Assembly: GCA_902801845.1 (NCBI GenBank)
Contig: CADCJW010000003.1
Location: 62,001-126,000 of the forward strand
Origin: an uncultured Eubacteriales bacterium
GTDB taxonomy: Bacteria > Bacillota > Clostridia > Christensenellales > CAG-138
DNA: 64,000 nucleotides
Direction: 5' to 3'
Part shown: piece after piece, positions 7,419-15,984 of the stretch
How the letters are laid out: each line of letters starts with the position of its first letter
Position numbering within the stretch: the stretch's first letter is position 1
Notes under the pieces: generated by a model
Databases searched by the model: none
The model's input: only the letters and a program-made list of their open reading frames with translations
What the model was told of the DNA's origin: nothing
Position numbers and translations under genes: made by a program

Positions 7419-7943
7419 ATGGGGCAGGATAGGCTTATGATCTGGCTTTGTTTCGGCGCGTTGACGGCGGCGTATCTGCTCCTTTGGCCCTTTAGCCTCC
7501 GGGTGGAGGGGCGGCTGTCCCCCACCTCGGGCCGGGGGGAGGTGATCGTGGCCTCCCTGGTTCACCTGCGGCTCGAAGGGGACTTTCTGCAGCCGCCCTT
7601 TTTGGCCCTCTATCGGTTGGACGGCCGGGGCCGCCGCAAGCGCCTGAAAAGGGGCCGGGGCAGGGGGTCGAGCTTCCGCCCCGTCCTCCGGGGGGAGCGG
7701 GTCTGCGCGTCCCTGTATCTGGGCGTGGCGGGGGACGGGGCGGCCACGGTGGAGCTGCTGGGGCTCCTATACGCCCTGCTGACGGCCCTGGGGGAGGCGG
7801 CCTTCCGGCGGGTGGACCTTCGAAGCATGGCCTGCTTCGACAAAGACATCTGCGCCCTGCAGCTTTCGGGAATAGGCCGCTTCGTCCTGGCACAGAATAT
7901 CCTTGAATATCTGAAAGGAAGGAAACAAAATGCCATCCGTTGA
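7419..7943 (+). CDS. DUF2953 family membrane-anchored protein (YtfI-like)
   Basis: 174-residue protein with one N-terminal membrane segment (about 6-22) followed by a strand-rich, Arg-rich domain and a short C-terminal helix. Length, single anchor and position directly before a ytfJ gene match DUF2953 proteins such as B. subtilis YtfI, whose gene pairs with ytfJ in spore formers. Start is uncertain: ATG 7419 follows AGAGG and gives a short cytoplasmic tail; GTG 7401 and ATG 7437 are possible. Its 3' end overlaps the ytfJ start by 14 bases, so the pair is co-translated. Function is unknown; a sporulation role is inferred from the partner. Confidence 0.8.
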   Translation: MGQDRLMIWLCFGALTAAYLLLWPFSLRVEGRLSPTSGRGEVIVASLVHLRLEGDFLQPPFLALYRLDGRGRRKRLKRGRGRGSSFRPVLRGERVCASLYLGVAGDGAATVELLGLLYALLTALGEAAFRRVDLRSMACFDKDICALQLSGIGRFVLAQNILEYLKGRKQNAIR

Positions 7944-8340
7944 ATCCATCATCGAGACCACCATGGCCCGGCTCAAGGCCATCGTGGACGTGAACACCAT
8001 CGTGGGCGAACCCATCCCCGCCGGAAACGGGGTGGTGGTGCCCGTGTCCCGGGTCAGCTTCGGCTTCTTCTCCGGCGGCGGGGAGTACGCCCCCACCGGC
8101 AAGGTGGCCGGGGCCGCCCTGGCGGAGCAGAAGAGCTATCCCTTCTTGGGCACCGCCGTAGCCGGGGTGTCCCTGACCCCCAAGGCCTTTTTGGTCACCA
8201 CGGAGGAGGGGGTCACCGTGGTCCCGGCCAACTACGACTCCACCCTGGATCGGCTGGTGGGCCAGCTCCCCAAGTTCGTGAAGGAGGTCCGGCTGAGCCT
8301 ACAGCAGAAGGAGCAGGAGCAGGAAGGGGACGCGTGGTGA
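7930..8340 (+). CDS. ytfJ: GerW/YtfJ family sporulation protein
   Basis: 136 residues, nearly collinear with YtfJ/GerW: an N-terminal helix (VESIIETTMARLKAIVDVNTIVGEP), a Gly-rich strand region (PVSRVSFGFFSGGGEY), then GTAVAGVSLTPKAFLV near the C-terminus and an acidic Gln-rich tail. Proteins of this family are made during sporulation and are needed for normal germination in Bacillus; biochemistry is unknown. AAGGAAGGAAAC precedes the ATG. It sits between the DUF2953 gene (14-base overlap) and a D,D-carboxypeptidase gene (overlap), a spore-maturation arrangement. Confidence 0.9.
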   Translation: MPSVESIIETTMARLKAIVDVNTIVGEPIPAGNGVVVPVSRVSFGFFSGGGEYAPTGKVAGAALAEQKSYPFLGTAVAGVSLTPKAFLVTTEEGVTVVPANYDSTLDRLVGQLPKFVKEVRLSLQQKEQEQEGDAW

Positions 8341-9455
8341 GGCGGTTTCGGCTGCTGTTGCTGGCCCTGCTGCTGTTGATCCCCAAGGAGGCCCAGGCGG
8401 CCCCAAAGGGGGATGTGGTCACCGCAAAAGCCTATGCCCTCATGGAGGCGGGCAGCGGGCGGCTGCTTTTGGGGAAGAACGAGCACGATCGGCTCCCCAT
8501 GGCCAGCACCACCAAGATCATGACCGCCCTGCTCCTCATCGAGGCGGGGGAGGATCTGGACACCCTGGTGTCGGTGCCCCCGGAGGCGGCGGCCACCGGC
8601 GGCACCTCCATGCACCTGGCCGCCGGGGAGCGGGTGAGCCTCAGGGACCTTTTGTACGGCCTCATGATGGTCAGCGGCAACGACGCCGCCGTGACGCTGG
8701 CGGTCCATCTCTCCGGGTCGGTGGAGACCTTCGCGGCCCGGATGAACGCCAAGGCGGCCGCACTGGGCTGCGCCGACACCCATTTTATGAACCCTCACGG
8801 CCTCCACGATCCGGAACACTACACCAGCGCCTATGACCTTGCCCGCATGGCCCGGGCAGCCATGGAGCATCCCTTCTTTCGGGAGCTGGTGAGCACCCGG
8901 CGGTATACCACGACCACCGGCGATCGGCCCCGGACCTTCCGCACCAAAAACAGGGTGCTGACGGAGGTGGAGGGGGGCTGCGGCGTGAAGACGGGATACA
9001 CCAAAAAGGCGGGCCGCTGCCTCTGCTTCGCCGCCCGGCGGGCGGGGATGCTGCTCATCGGGGCGGTGCTCCACGCGTCGGACATGTGGGGCGACGCCGG
9101 GAAGCTGCTGGAGGAAGGCTTCACCGCGTACGAACTCAGGGTCTTCCTGCCCGCCAACGGGGCGGTGGGGCAGGTCCCCGTCACCGGCGGCGTGAAAAAA
9201 TCGTTGCCTGCCGTGGCGAAAGAGGGTATACTGTATCCCATCAGAAGGGATGGGCGAGAGGAAGCCGCCCTGGACGTCCGGTTGCCCGCCGCGGTGGCGG
9301 CCCCCATAGCAAGGGGCGCTCCCCTGGGAAAGGCGGTGCTGACGGTGGACGGGGAACAGGTCGCGATCGTGACCCTGCTGGCCGGCGAAGGGGTGGATAT
9401 ACCGCCGCTTGGGTGGTTCCTCCGGCGGATCGCCTGGGAGTATCTCACTGCATAG
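8334..9455 (+). CDS. D-alanyl-D-alanine carboxypeptidase (DacF/DacB-like PBP5 family)
   Basis: Exported serine D,D-carboxypeptidase that trims the terminal D-Ala of stem peptides. 373 residues with a signal peptide (about 1-22, ending AQA) and the three penicillin-binding motifs S58-T-T-K61, S114-G-N116 and K219-T-G221, then a C-terminal beta domain (from about 270) and a short amphipathic anchor helix (PPLGWFLRRIAWEYL). Start is GTG 8334 or GTG 8337; the latter overlaps the ytfJ stop as GTGA. The ytfJ linkage suggests a spore-cortex enzyme like DacF or DacB of Bacillus, controlling cortex cross-linking; this is inferred from context. Confidence 0.93.
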   Translation: MVRRFRLLLLALLLLIPKEAQAAPKGDVVTAKAYALMEAGSGRLLLGKNEHDRLPMASTTKIMTALLLIEAGEDLDTLVSVPPEAAATGGTSMHLAAGERVSLRDLLYGLMMVSGNDAAVTLAVHLSGSVETFAARMNAKAAALGCADTHFMNPHGLHDPEHYTSAYDLARMARAAMEHPFFRELVSTRRYTTTTGDRPRTFRTKNRVLTEVEGGCGVKTGYTKKAGRCLCFAARRAGMLLIGAVLHASDMWGDAGKLLEEGFTAYELRVFLPANGAVGQVPVTGGVKKSLPAVAKEGILYPIRRDGREEAALDVRLPAAVAAPIARGAPLGKAVLTVDGEQVAIVTLLAGEGVDIPPLGWFLRRIAWEYLTA

Positions 9456-9467
9456 AAAGGAAGGAGC

Positions 9468-10187
9468 ATGGGGGAGCGGCTGCAAAAATTCATGGCTTCG
9501 GCGGGGGTGGCCTCCCGTCGGGCCTCGGAAAAGCTCATCGAGGAGGGGCGGGTCACGGTGAACGGCATCGTGGCCACCCTGGGCATGTCCGTGGAAGAGG
9601 GGGACAAGGTGCTCCTGGACGGGCGGCCCCTGCAGGCGGAGCAGAAGCGGATCGTCATCCTCTTTTACAAGCCCCGGGGCGTCATCTGCTCCAGCATAGA
9701 TCCGGAGGGCCGCAGGACCGTGCAGGACTTCTTCGCCGAGATCCCGGAGCGGCTTTATAACATCGGCCGCCTGGATCTAAATTCCGAGGGCCTGCTCCTC
9801 ATGACCAACGATGGGGACCTGTGCAACAAGATGACCCATCCTAAGTTCAAGGTGGAGAAGACCTACTACGCCGTCTGCGACGGGAAGCTCACCGCCCAGC
9901 AGCGCGCCCAGCTTATCAACGGCGTCATGCTGGAGGACGGCATGACCGCCCCCGCCCGCATCAACTACACCACCACAAACCAAAAGGGGGATACGGGCAT
10001 TTCCATCACCATCCACGAGGGCCGCAACCGGCAGATCCGGCGCATGCTGGAGGCCGTGGGCCACAGGACCCTCCGCCTCAAGCGGGAAGGGTACGGCCCC
10101 CTGACCCTGGGGGAGCTCAAGAGCGGCGAATGGCGGTATCTCACGGACAAAGAGGTGGACGCCCTGCTGCGATCCGCCAAACAATAA
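9468..10187 (+). CDS. rluB: RluB/RsuA family ribosomal pseudouridine synthase
   Basis: Isomerises specific uridines in rRNA. 239 residues: S4 RNA-binding domain at 3-48 (ERLQKFMASAGVASRRASEKLIEEGRV) and the RsuA-type catalytic domain with G100-R-L-D103-L-N-S-E-G, D103 being the expected catalytic aspartate, followed by KTYYAVCDG and EGRNRQIRRMLEAVGH. AAGGAAGGAGC precedes the ATG, 12 bases after the carboxypeptidase stop. In many Firmicutes rluB follows spore maturation genes (dacB, spmA, spmB), which agrees with the layout. B-type is inferred from context; RsuA or RluE would look similar. Confidence 0.92.
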   Translation: MGERLQKFMASAGVASRRASEKLIEEGRVTVNGIVATLGMSVEEGDKVLLDGRPLQAEQKRIVILFYKPRGVICSSIDPEGRRTVQDFFAEIPERLYNIGRLDLNSEGLLLMTNDGDLCNKMTHPKFKVEKTYYAVCDGKLTAQQRAQLINGVMLEDGMTAPARINYTTTNQKGDTGISITIHEGRNRQIRRMLEAVGHRTLRLKREGYGPLTLGELKSGEWRYLTDKEVDALLRSAKQ

Positions 10188-10208
10188 CCACAGGTTCATA
10201 CAAAAAGC

Positions 10209-10245
10209 AACCACCGGTTCCCCGCGGCAGGGGGCCGGTGGTTTT
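10209..10245 (+). terminator. rho-independent terminator after rluB
   Basis: Stem arms AACCACCGG (10209-10217) and CCGGTGGTT (10235-10243), with inner CCCC/GGGG pairing, followed by a short T-run (TTTTC). It closes the ytfJ-dacF-rluB unit. Confidence 0.75.
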
Positions 10246-10257
10246 CGATTTTCAAAA

Positions 10258-10340
10258 TCCAATGAAAAAGGAAAAGAAAATGAAAAGGAGAAGGAAAAAA
10301 CTCTTTCTTCTTCCTCATACTCATAAAAGAAAGAACTGTG
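10258..10340. other. strand-biased low-complexity intergenic segment
   Basis: About 45 almost pure purines on the plus strand (repeats of GAAAAGGA and GAAGGAAAA) followed by a pyrimidine-rich CTTTCTTCTTCCTC tract, between convergent rluB and the YdcF-like gene. The two tracts could pair weakly; no perfect terminator stem is visible for the minus-strand gene. No gene is supported here. Confidence 0.5.
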
Positions 10341-10343
10341 ATC

Positions 10344-11210
10344 CTATATCCCCATGACCCACAGCTTCCAGACGGCCAACGCCTCCCTAAGGTACATCCC
10401 CGTCATATAGAGGGGGTAGCCGTCGGCGCTGGGGAGCCCGTCCGCATCCATGCCCAGAGCGGCGGCCATGCGGCGCGCCCGATAGAGATGGTAGGCGCTG
10501 GACACCACGGCCACCCGGCTCGGATCCCCGCCGGTCCCCTCGATGAGGGCCTTGGAGAAGGACAGGTTCTCCCAGGTGGAGGTGGATTTGTCCTCCAGGA
10601 GGATCCGGTCCGCCGCCACGCCCTTCTCCACGAGATACCGACCCATGGCTTCCGCCTCAGAGATGTCCTCGCCCTCTCCCTGTCCGCCGGAGACCAGGGC
10701 CCGGGCCCCGGGATTCCGCTGCAGGTGCTGTATGGCCCTGTCGCACCGGTGCCGGACGGAGATGGAGGGGGTCTGGCCGTACACCGCCGCCCCCAGGACG
10801 ATCACGTAGGGGGCGTCGCTCTCCCCGGTGGCAAAGGCCGCCTGCAGGATGGGCACCTCCGGGATCAGCAGCAGCACCAGGAGGAGCCCCGTCGCCACGG
10901 CCGCTAGGCGCTTTAGGCCCCGCTTGCCGAAGCGGAACACCAGCAGGAGTACCCCCGCGCCGAGAGGCACCAGGGCGGCATAATGATAGCCCGAGGCCCG
11001 GAAGGTGAACAGGAAGGCCACCAGGCCCACCAGGGCGCCCAGGACGATCCAGATGGCCCAGGCGGGCTTAAAGAGGACGGGGAGGATCAGGGCAGCCAAA
11101 AGCGCCGCCACGTACCGATAGTGGGGCGGCAAACCAAACCAGACGGAAAGGGCCAGCAGCGCCAGGGCGAGGACGGTCCAAATCTTAGCTTTTGGGGAAG
11201 CTTGCTTCAT
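10344..11210 (-). CDS. YdcF/SanA/ElyC-family (DUF218) membrane protein
   Basis: 288 residues with about five membrane segments in the first 140 residues, then an outside DUF218 domain starting YVIVLGAAVYGQTPS and continuing with SVRHRCDRAIQHLQRNPGARALVSGGQG, EAEAMGRYLVEKGV and TSTWENLSFSKALI, all family hallmarks. Relatives (SanA, ElyC) affect envelope integrity; the chemistry is unknown. ATG 11210 is chosen because a strong promoter has its -10 only six bases upstream; the earlier in-frame ATG (11246) lies inside that -35. No Shine-Dalgarno site is present, so a leaderless transcript is predicted. Monocistronic on the minus strand. Confidence 0.88.
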   Translation of the reverse strand: MKQASPKAKIWTVLALALLALSVWFGLPPHYRYVAALLAALILPVLFKPAWAIWIVLGALVGLVAFLFTFRASGYHYAALVPLGAGVLLLVFRFGKRGLKRLAAVATGLLLVLLLIPEVPILQAAFATGESDAPYVIVLGAAVYGQTPSISVRHRCDRAIQHLQRNPGARALVSGGQGEGEDISEAEAMGRYLVEKGVAADRILLEDKSTSTWENLSFSKALIEGTGGDPSRVAVVSSAYHLYRARRMAAALGMDADGLPSADGYPLYMTGMYLREALAVWKLWVMGI

Positions 11211-11216
11211 GCCCGC

Positions 11217-11246
11217 AGTATACCCCGTCCGGGCGCTCCATGGCAA
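11217..11246 (-). promoter_or_regulatory. promoter predicted to give a leaderless YdcF-like mRNA
   Basis: On the minus strand TTGCCA (11241-11246), an 18-base spacer and TATACT (11217-11222). Six bases separate the -10 from ATG 11210, so the expected transcription start (about seven bases past the -10) falls on the A of the start codon. Confidence 0.65.
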
Positions 11247-11285
11247 GGGCGGGAGGCGGCGATTTACAGGACCGTTGCGAAAAAG

Positions 11286-11675
11286 TTACAAAAACAGCCG
11301 TAGATCTCCGGTCTCGATGGCCAGCATGCAGTTGAGGGCCAGCCGAAACCGGACCGCCGCCGCCTCCAAAGCCAGGGTGTCTCCGGTCTTCAGGTACACG
11401 TCCATCTCATGGAGGGGCACCGTGGCGTCGTCCATGACCCCGTGGTTGAGGAACAGCTCCGCCTTGCGCCGCATCTGCTCGTATCGGGTCCGCAGGACAA
11501 CGTAGGTCCGCTGGGCCTCCACCGCGTCTCCGGACCGGGCTGCGTAGAGCACCTGCCCGCACAGCTCGTCGAGCTCGGCGCACCGGTCCTTCAGGTACAG
11601 GGAGGGGAGGATGAACAGGAACAGCAAAAACAGGACGGACAGCAGGGTGAACACCCGCCGGACCTTCACAAACAC
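11286..11675 (-). CDS. DUF4363 family protein
   Basis: 129 residues: a single N-terminal membrane segment or uncleaved signal (about 8-28) then an all-helical outside domain (ELDELCGQVLYAARSGDAVEAQ.. through RFRLALNCMLAIETGDL). Size, topology and its position directly downstream of a DUF421/YetF gene, overlapping it by 10 bases, match DUF4363 proteins, which in Clostridia travel with YetF-like proteins. It probably works with that partner at the membrane. Function is unknown and no catalytic residues are apparent. Confidence 0.8.
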   Translation of the reverse strand: MFVKVRRVFTLLSVLFLLFLFILPSLYLKDRCAELDELCGQVLYAARSGDAVEAQRTYVVLRTRYEQMRRKAELFLNHGVMDDATVPLHEMDVYLKTGDTLALEAAAVRFRLALNCMLAIETGDLRLFL

Positions 11676-12364
11676 AGTTCCTTCACCTCCTTTTGGGGGA
11701 TGTCCAACACCTTCGCCCCTCGGCGCTCCCTAAGCTGCAGCCGCAGCGACCCGTCCCCCAGGTATTGGAGATAGAACACGTCCTCGATCTCCCGTACCCC
11801 GTATCGCCGGAGCAGGGCCCGCAGGGCCTTGGGCTGGATCGACAGATGTCTCAGGGCCGTCCGACACCAGGCCCCGTCCAGGATGAGCATGTGGCTGAGC
11901 TTGGGCTGGGGCTGATCCCCCTTCTTCTTTTGCAGGACGGACAGGGTGCCGTTGGTCTCCAAAATGGCGTACTGGACGGACTTAAGGTCGAACACGTCCT
12001 CCGAGCGCAGATGGTCGCACAGATCCGACACCGTGTAGTTGGCCAGCCGCAGGACCCCTTCCTGCAGGACCCCCTCCCGGACCAGCAGCAGGGGAGACCC
12101 GCACACGAAGGTGCGGAACCGGCGGAAGCGGAGGCTGAGCCGGGCCACGGTCTGCTGGACCAGATACAGCGCCAGGATGGGCACGATACTGTAGAGCAGG
12201 GGGATGTTGGTGTCCGCGATGGCTGTGGAGGCAAGGTCCGCGATGGCCAGGGTGATGATGAGGTCGAAGGGTTGTAAGTCGGCGATCTGCCGCTTGCCCG
12301 TCATCCGCAGGATGAAGAGGATGAACGCGTAGAGCAGCACCGCCCGCAGAAACAATATCAGCAT
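11666..12364 (-). CDS. DUF421 (YetF/YcaP-like) membrane protein
   Basis: 232 residues with about three N-terminal membrane helices and the family motif RMTGKRQIADLQPFDLIITLAIADLAS, followed by a cytoplasmic DUF421 domain (GSPLLLVREGVLQEGVLRLANYTVSDL, LKSVQYAILETNGTLSVL). YetF-like proteins are common in spore formers; their function is unsettled. The start is set at ATG 12364, where conserved sequence begins; GAGG is only two bases upstream, which is tight. The frame continues upstream but would overlap the divergent decarboxylase operon. Coupled to the DUF4363 gene. Confidence 0.85.
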   Translation of the reverse strand: MLILFLRAVLLYAFILFILRMTGKRQIADLQPFDLIITLAIADLASTAIADTNIPLLYSIVPILALYLVQQTVARLSLRFRRFRTFVCGSPLLLVREGVLQEGVLRLANYTVSDLCDHLRSEDVFDLKSVQYAILETNGTLSVLQKKKGDQPQPKLSHMLILDGAWCRTALRHLSIQPKALRALLRRYGVREIEDVFYLQYLGDGSLRLQLRERRGAKVLDIPQKEVKELCL

Positions 12365-12497
12365 ACCCTCAGGGTGCCCCAAAAATATATTTGCGATTCC
12401 GCGAGAAATAAAAGGGAAAAGAGGATTTGCGTCGAATTTATTAAAAGATGGGTCATAATGAAGACTCATAATGCATGAAAACTTGCAGGAGGGAAAA

Positions 12498-12869
12498 ATG
12501 TTGACCAACATGAGTCTATGGGGTATGGCTGCGGCTGCCGCCGATCTGCCGTTTCTCACCGTATTCGTGCTGGGCTTCGGCACCGTCTTCGTGGGTTTGC
12601 TGGCGTTGATCCTGATCATCACCCTGCTGGGGAAGATCATGGGCAGATCGACGGCTAAGGAAGCTCAGAAGGCGGCTGTTGCCGCGCCCGCCGAACAACC
12701 CGCCGCGCCCGTTCAGGCTGCGGCCGAACCGGAACCGGCTTCCGAGCCCGTGGTGGAAGATTTCGAAGACCGCCAGAGCATGGTGGCCGCCATCTCCGCC
12801 GCCATCGCCACCGTCATGGGCGAGGACGTGAGCGGCATCCGTATCCTATCCATTACTAAAGTTGATTGA
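12498..12869 (+). CDS. sodium-pump decarboxylase gamma subunit (OadG-like)
   Basis: Small membrane subunit that assembles the sodium-translocating decarboxylase. 123 residues: one membrane helix (about 12-40, TVFVLGFGTVFVGLLALILIITLLG), then an Ala/Pro/Glu linker and a C-terminal segment (DRQSMVAAISAAIATVMGED) typical of the OadG family. ATG 12498 has AGGAGGG at good distance; a frame start 27 bases upstream lacks a site. It leads an operon with biotin carrier, beta and carboxyltransferase genes. The C-terminal extension resembles a common clostridial form. Any own promoter in the divergent gap with the DUF421 gene is not clear. Confidence 0.88.
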   Translation: MLTNMSLWGMAAAAADLPFLTVFVLGFGTVFVGLLALILIITLLGKIMGRSTAKEAQKAAVAAPAEQPAAPVQAAAEPEPASEPVVEDFEDRQSMVAAISAAIATVMGEDVSGIRILSITKVD

Positions 12870-12890
12870 TTGAGGGAGGAAACAAAAATC

Positions 12891-13328
12891 ATGCGTACTT
12901 TTAACGTGACTGTAAACGGTGTCCTGTATCAGGTGGAAGTGGAAGAGATCGCCGCCGGCGCTCCCGCTGCGGCTCCCGCTGCCCGGCCCGCCGCCGGTCC
13001 TCGTCGGCCCATCGGCGCCGCGGCTCCCGCCGCCCGTCCCGCCGCCCCCAAGGCTGCTGCGCCCAAGCCCGCCCCCAAGGCCGCGCCTGCGCCCGCTGCC
13101 GCCCCCACCGGCAAGGGTGAGAACATCAACGCCCCCATGCCCGGCAACATCCTGGATGTGCGGGTAGCGAACGGCCAGGCCGTCAAGTCCGGCGACATCC
13201 TCATGATCCTTGAGGCCATGAAGATGGAGAACGAGATCATCGCCCCCTGCGCCGGCACCGTGTCCAACCTGTCCGTCCAGAAGGGCTCCACCGTTTCCTC
13301 CGGCCAGCTTTTGTGCTCCATCGGTTGA
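12891..13328 (+). CDS. biotin/lipoyl carrier protein of the sodium-pump decarboxylase
   Basis: 145-residue biotin carboxyl carrier. A short N-terminal beta segment (1-20, FNVTVNGVLYQVEVEEI) is followed by a long Ala/Pro/Lys linker (21-76) and the biotinyl domain (about 77-145) with L108-E-A-M-K111-M-E-N; K111 is the biotinylated lysine. It shuttles the carboxyl group from the carboxyltransferase to the membrane beta subunit. GGGAGG lies about 12 bases upstream of ATG 12891, a little far. A separate carrier explains why the carboxyltransferase downstream has no biotinyl domain of its own. Confidence 0.95.
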   Translation: MRTFNVTVNGVLYQVEVEEIAAGAPAAAPAARPAAGPRRPIGAAAPAARPAAPKAAAPKPAPKAAPAPAAAPTGKGENINAPMPGNILDVRVANGQAVKSGDILMILEAMKMENEIIAPCAGTVSNLSVQKGSTVSSGQLLCSIG

Positions 13329-13346
13329 TTGTGAGGTCACCGGACT

Positions 13347-14519
13347 ATGGGCACCGCCATACTTGAATTCTTAAAAACGACCGGCTTCTATCAGATCTTC
13401 GATAATCCGCTGCAGCTGGTGATGATCCTCATCGCCTGCGTGCTGCTGTATCTGGCGATCGTGAAGAAGTTCGAGCCGTTGCTGTTGCTCCCCATCGCCT
13501 TCGGCATGCTGCTCACCAACCTGCCGGGCGCGGATCTGTATCATTCCGACATCTACGCCGGAGGCCACGTCAACTGGACCGTGCTGGCGGACCCCAAAAA
13601 CTGCGGGCTTCTGGACTACCTGTATTTGGGCGTCAAGCTGGGCATCTACCCCTGCCTCATCTTCATGGGCATCGGTGCCATGACGGACTTCGGTCCCCTC
13701 ATCGCCAACCCCAAGTCCCTGATCCTGGGCGCGGCCGCTCAGCTGGGCATCTATCTGGCTTACGGCGTGGCCCTGCTCCTTGGCTTTAACGTCAACGAAG
13801 CGGCTTCCATCGGCATCATCGGCGGCGCGGACGGCCCCACGGCCATCCTGGTCACCTCCCAGCTGGCGCCGCATCTGTTGGGCGCCATCGCCGTGGCCGC
13901 CTACTCCTACATGGCTCTGGTGCCGGTCATCCAGCCCCCCATCATGCGGTTGTTGACCTCCAAGGCGGAGCGGCAGATCACCATGAAGCAGCTCCGGTCC
14001 GTGTCCCAGACGGAGAAGATCATCTTCCCCATCGCGGTCACCATCTTCGTCAGCTTCCTGGTGCCCGGCGCGGCGCCCCTGGTGGGCTGCCTGATGTTGG
14101 GCAACCTCTTTAAGGAGAGCGGCGTCACCGATCGTCTCAGCAAGACCGCTCAGAACGAGCTCATCAACATCGTCACCATCTTCCTGGGCATCTCCGTGGG
14201 CGCCACCGCTACGGCGGAAAGCTTCCTGTCCCCGTCTACCCTGAAGATCATCGCCCTGGGCGTGTTCGCCTTTGCGGGCGGCACGGCGGGCGGTCTGCTT
14301 CTCGCCAAGCTCATGAACCTCTTCCTCAAGGAGAAGATCAACCCCCTCATCGGCTCCGCCGGCGTGTCCGCGGTGCCCATGGCGGCCCGTGTCTCCCAGG
14401 TGGAGGGTCAGAAGGCCAAGCCCGGCAACTTCCTGCTCATGCACGCCATGGGCCCCAACGTGGCCGGCGTCATCGGCTCGGCCATTGCGGCGGGCGTGTT
14501 CCTGTCCCTGTTTAAGTGA
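13347..14519 (+). CDS. oadB: sodium ion-translocating decarboxylase beta subunit
   Basis: Membrane subunit that decarboxylates carboxybiotin and couples this to sodium export. 390 residues with about ten hydrophobic segments and the signature parts of the family: [76 protein letters not shown] and the C-terminal [17 protein letters not shown]. The motif [12 protein letters not shown] contains the conserved Asp implicated in sodium transport in OadB and GcdB. It sits between the carrier and carboxyltransferase genes. Substrate (oxaloacetate versus another acid) is set by the carboxyltransferase, not by this subunit. Confidence 0.95.
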   Translation: MGTAILEFLKTTGFYQIFDNPLQLVMILIACVLLYLAIVKKFEPLLLLPIAFGMLLTNLPGADLYHSDIYAGGHVNWTVLADPKNCGLLDYLYLGVKLGIYPCLIFMGIGAMTDFGPLIANPKSLILGAAAQLGIYLAYGVALLLGFNVNEAASIGIIGGADGPTAILVTSQLAPHLLGAIAVAAYSYMALVPVIQPPIMRLLTSKAERQITMKQLRSVSQTEKIIFPIAVTIFVSFLVPGAAPLVGCLMLGNLFKESGVTDRLSKTAQNELINIVTIFLGISVGATATAESFLSPSTLKIIALGVFAFAGGTAGGLLLAKLMNLFLKEKINPLIGSAGVSAVPMAARVSQVEGQKAKPGNFLLMHAMGPNVAGVIGSAIAAGVFLSLFK

Positions 14520-14533
14520 GGTAATCTAAGATA

Positions 14534-15964
14534 ATGGCAAACAAACTCTGTATCACCGATACCATCCTGCGGGACGGCCACCAGAGCAAGGCGGCCACCC
14601 GGATGCCTCTTTCCGACATGCTCCCCGCCTGCGAAGCCCTGGACAACATCGGCTACTGGTCCCTTGAGGTTTGGGGCGGCGCCACCTTCGACGCCTGCCT
14701 CCGGTACCTGAACGAGGATCCCTGGGAGCGGCTCCGTCAGCTCCGCAAGGCCCTGCCCAAGACGAAGCTGCAGATGCTCTTCCGCGGCCAGAACATCCTG
14801 GGCTACAAGCACTACGCCGACGACGTGGTGGAAGCCTTCTGCCGCAAGGCCATCGAGAACGGCATCGATATCATCCGCATCTTCGACGCGCTGAACGACA
14901 CCCGGAACCTGGAAGCCGCCATCAAGTACACCAAGAAGTACGGTGGCTGGTGCGAGCCGGCATTGAGCTACACCATCTCCCCGGTCCACAGCGAGGATTA
15001 TTTCGTGAAGCTCGCTAAGGAGCTGGTCCAGATGGGCGCCGACTCCATCTGCATCAAGGACATGGCGAACCTGCTGTTGCCCTACGACGCCTACAGCCTG
15101 GTGAAGAAGATGAAGGCGGAGCTGGGGGACATCCCCATCCACCTGCACACCCACAACACCACCGGCACCGGCGACATGACCAACCTCATGGCCGCCCAGG
15201 CCGGGGTGGACATCGTGGACACGTGCCTGAGCCCCTTCGGCAACGGCACCGCCCAGCCCGCCACCGAATCCCTGGTGGCCACCCTCAAGGGCACCGAGCG
15301 GGACACCGGTCTCGATCTTACGGCCCTGGCCGAAGTGGCCAAGCACTTCCGCAAGGTCCAGGATCGGATGATGCAGGAGGGCATCTACACCACCAAGTCC
15401 ATGATGGTGGACACCAACACCCTCATCTATCAGGTTCCCGGCGGCATGCTCAGCAACCTGGTGAAGCAGCTCAAGGACGCCGGCGCCGAGGATAAGTACT
15501 ACGACGTGCTGGCGGAGATCCCCGTGGTCCGCAAGGACTTCGGCTATCCGCCCCTGGTGACCCCCACCAGCCAGATCGTGGGCACCCAGGCCGTGTTCAA
15601 CGTGCTCATGGGCCGCTACAAGACCTTCCCCAACAACAGCAAGGATCTGCTGCGCGGCGCTTACGGCAAGCTCCCCGGCGAAGTGAACGAGGAGGTCCGC
15701 AAGAAGGCCATCGGCGACGAGAAGGTCATCACCTGCCGGCCCGCCGACCTGATCGAGCCGGAGCTCGAAAAGTACAAGAAGGAGCTGGGTGACCAGGCCC
15801 ATCAGGAGGAGGACGTGCTGAGCTACGCGCTCCTGCCCCAGGTGGCCAAGAAGTTCTTCGACGTTCGCGACGGCCTTGTGAAGCCCGAGCCGGAAGTGAA
15901 GCCCGAACCCAAGAAGGAAGCCCCCGCCGTCCGGGAGCTGATCGTGGAGGATCTGTCCCTCTGA
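14534..15964 (+). CDS. oadA: oxaloacetate decarboxylase alpha-type carboxyltransferase (no biotinyl domain)
   Basis: 476 residues. Transfers the carboxyl group of oxaloacetate to the biotin carrier, giving pyruvate. The TIM-barrel begins ITDTILRDGHQSKAATRM, continues with LEVWGGATFDACLRYLNEDPW, DIIRIFDALND, CIKDMANLLLPY and the metal-binding HLHTHNTTGTG, and is followed by the PYC_OADA conserved domain (GGMLSNLVKQLKDAG; TPTSQIVGTQAVFNVL). It ends in a charged Pro/Glu/Lys tail where classical OadA carries its biotinyl domain, which here is the separate carrier gene. Last gene of the operon, followed by a hairpin. Pyruvate carboxylase subunit B would look similar; the beta and gamma partners favour the sodium pump. 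Confidence 0.93.
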   Translation: MANKLCITDTILRDGHQSKAATRMPLSDMLPACEALDNIGYWSLEVWGGATFDACLRYLNEDPWERLRQLRKALPKTKLQMLFRGQNILGYKHYADDVVEAFCRKAIENGIDIIRIFDALNDTRNLEAAIKYTKKYGGWCEPALSYTISPVHSEDYFVKLAKELVQMGADSICIKDMANLLLPYDAYSLVKKMKAELGDIPIHLHTHNTTGTGDMTNLMAAQAGVDIVDTCLSPFGNGTAQPATESLVATLKGTERDTGLDLTALAEVAKHFRKVQDRMMQEGIYTTKSMMVDTNTLIYQVPGGMLSNLVKQLKDAGAEDKYYDVLAEIPVVRKDFGYPPLVTPTSQIVGTQAVFNVLMGRYKTFPNNSKDLLRGAYGKLPGEVNEEVRKKAIGDEKVITCRPADLIEPELEKYKKELGDQAHQEEDVLSYALLPQVAKKFFDVRDGLVKPEPEVKPEPKKEAPAVRELIVEDLSL

Positions 15965-15984
15965 CCCTCATGGCAAGCCATACG

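Noticed and set aside
10130..10357. Plus-strand 75-codon frame in the purine-rich gap after rluB
   Set aside because: Its start is inside rluB and the Lys/Arg-rich end simply reflects the purine tract and the terminator.
12365..12640. Extended N-terminus of the DUF421 protein
   Set aside because: It would overlap the divergent decarboxylase gene, and family homology begins at the methionine encoded at 12364.
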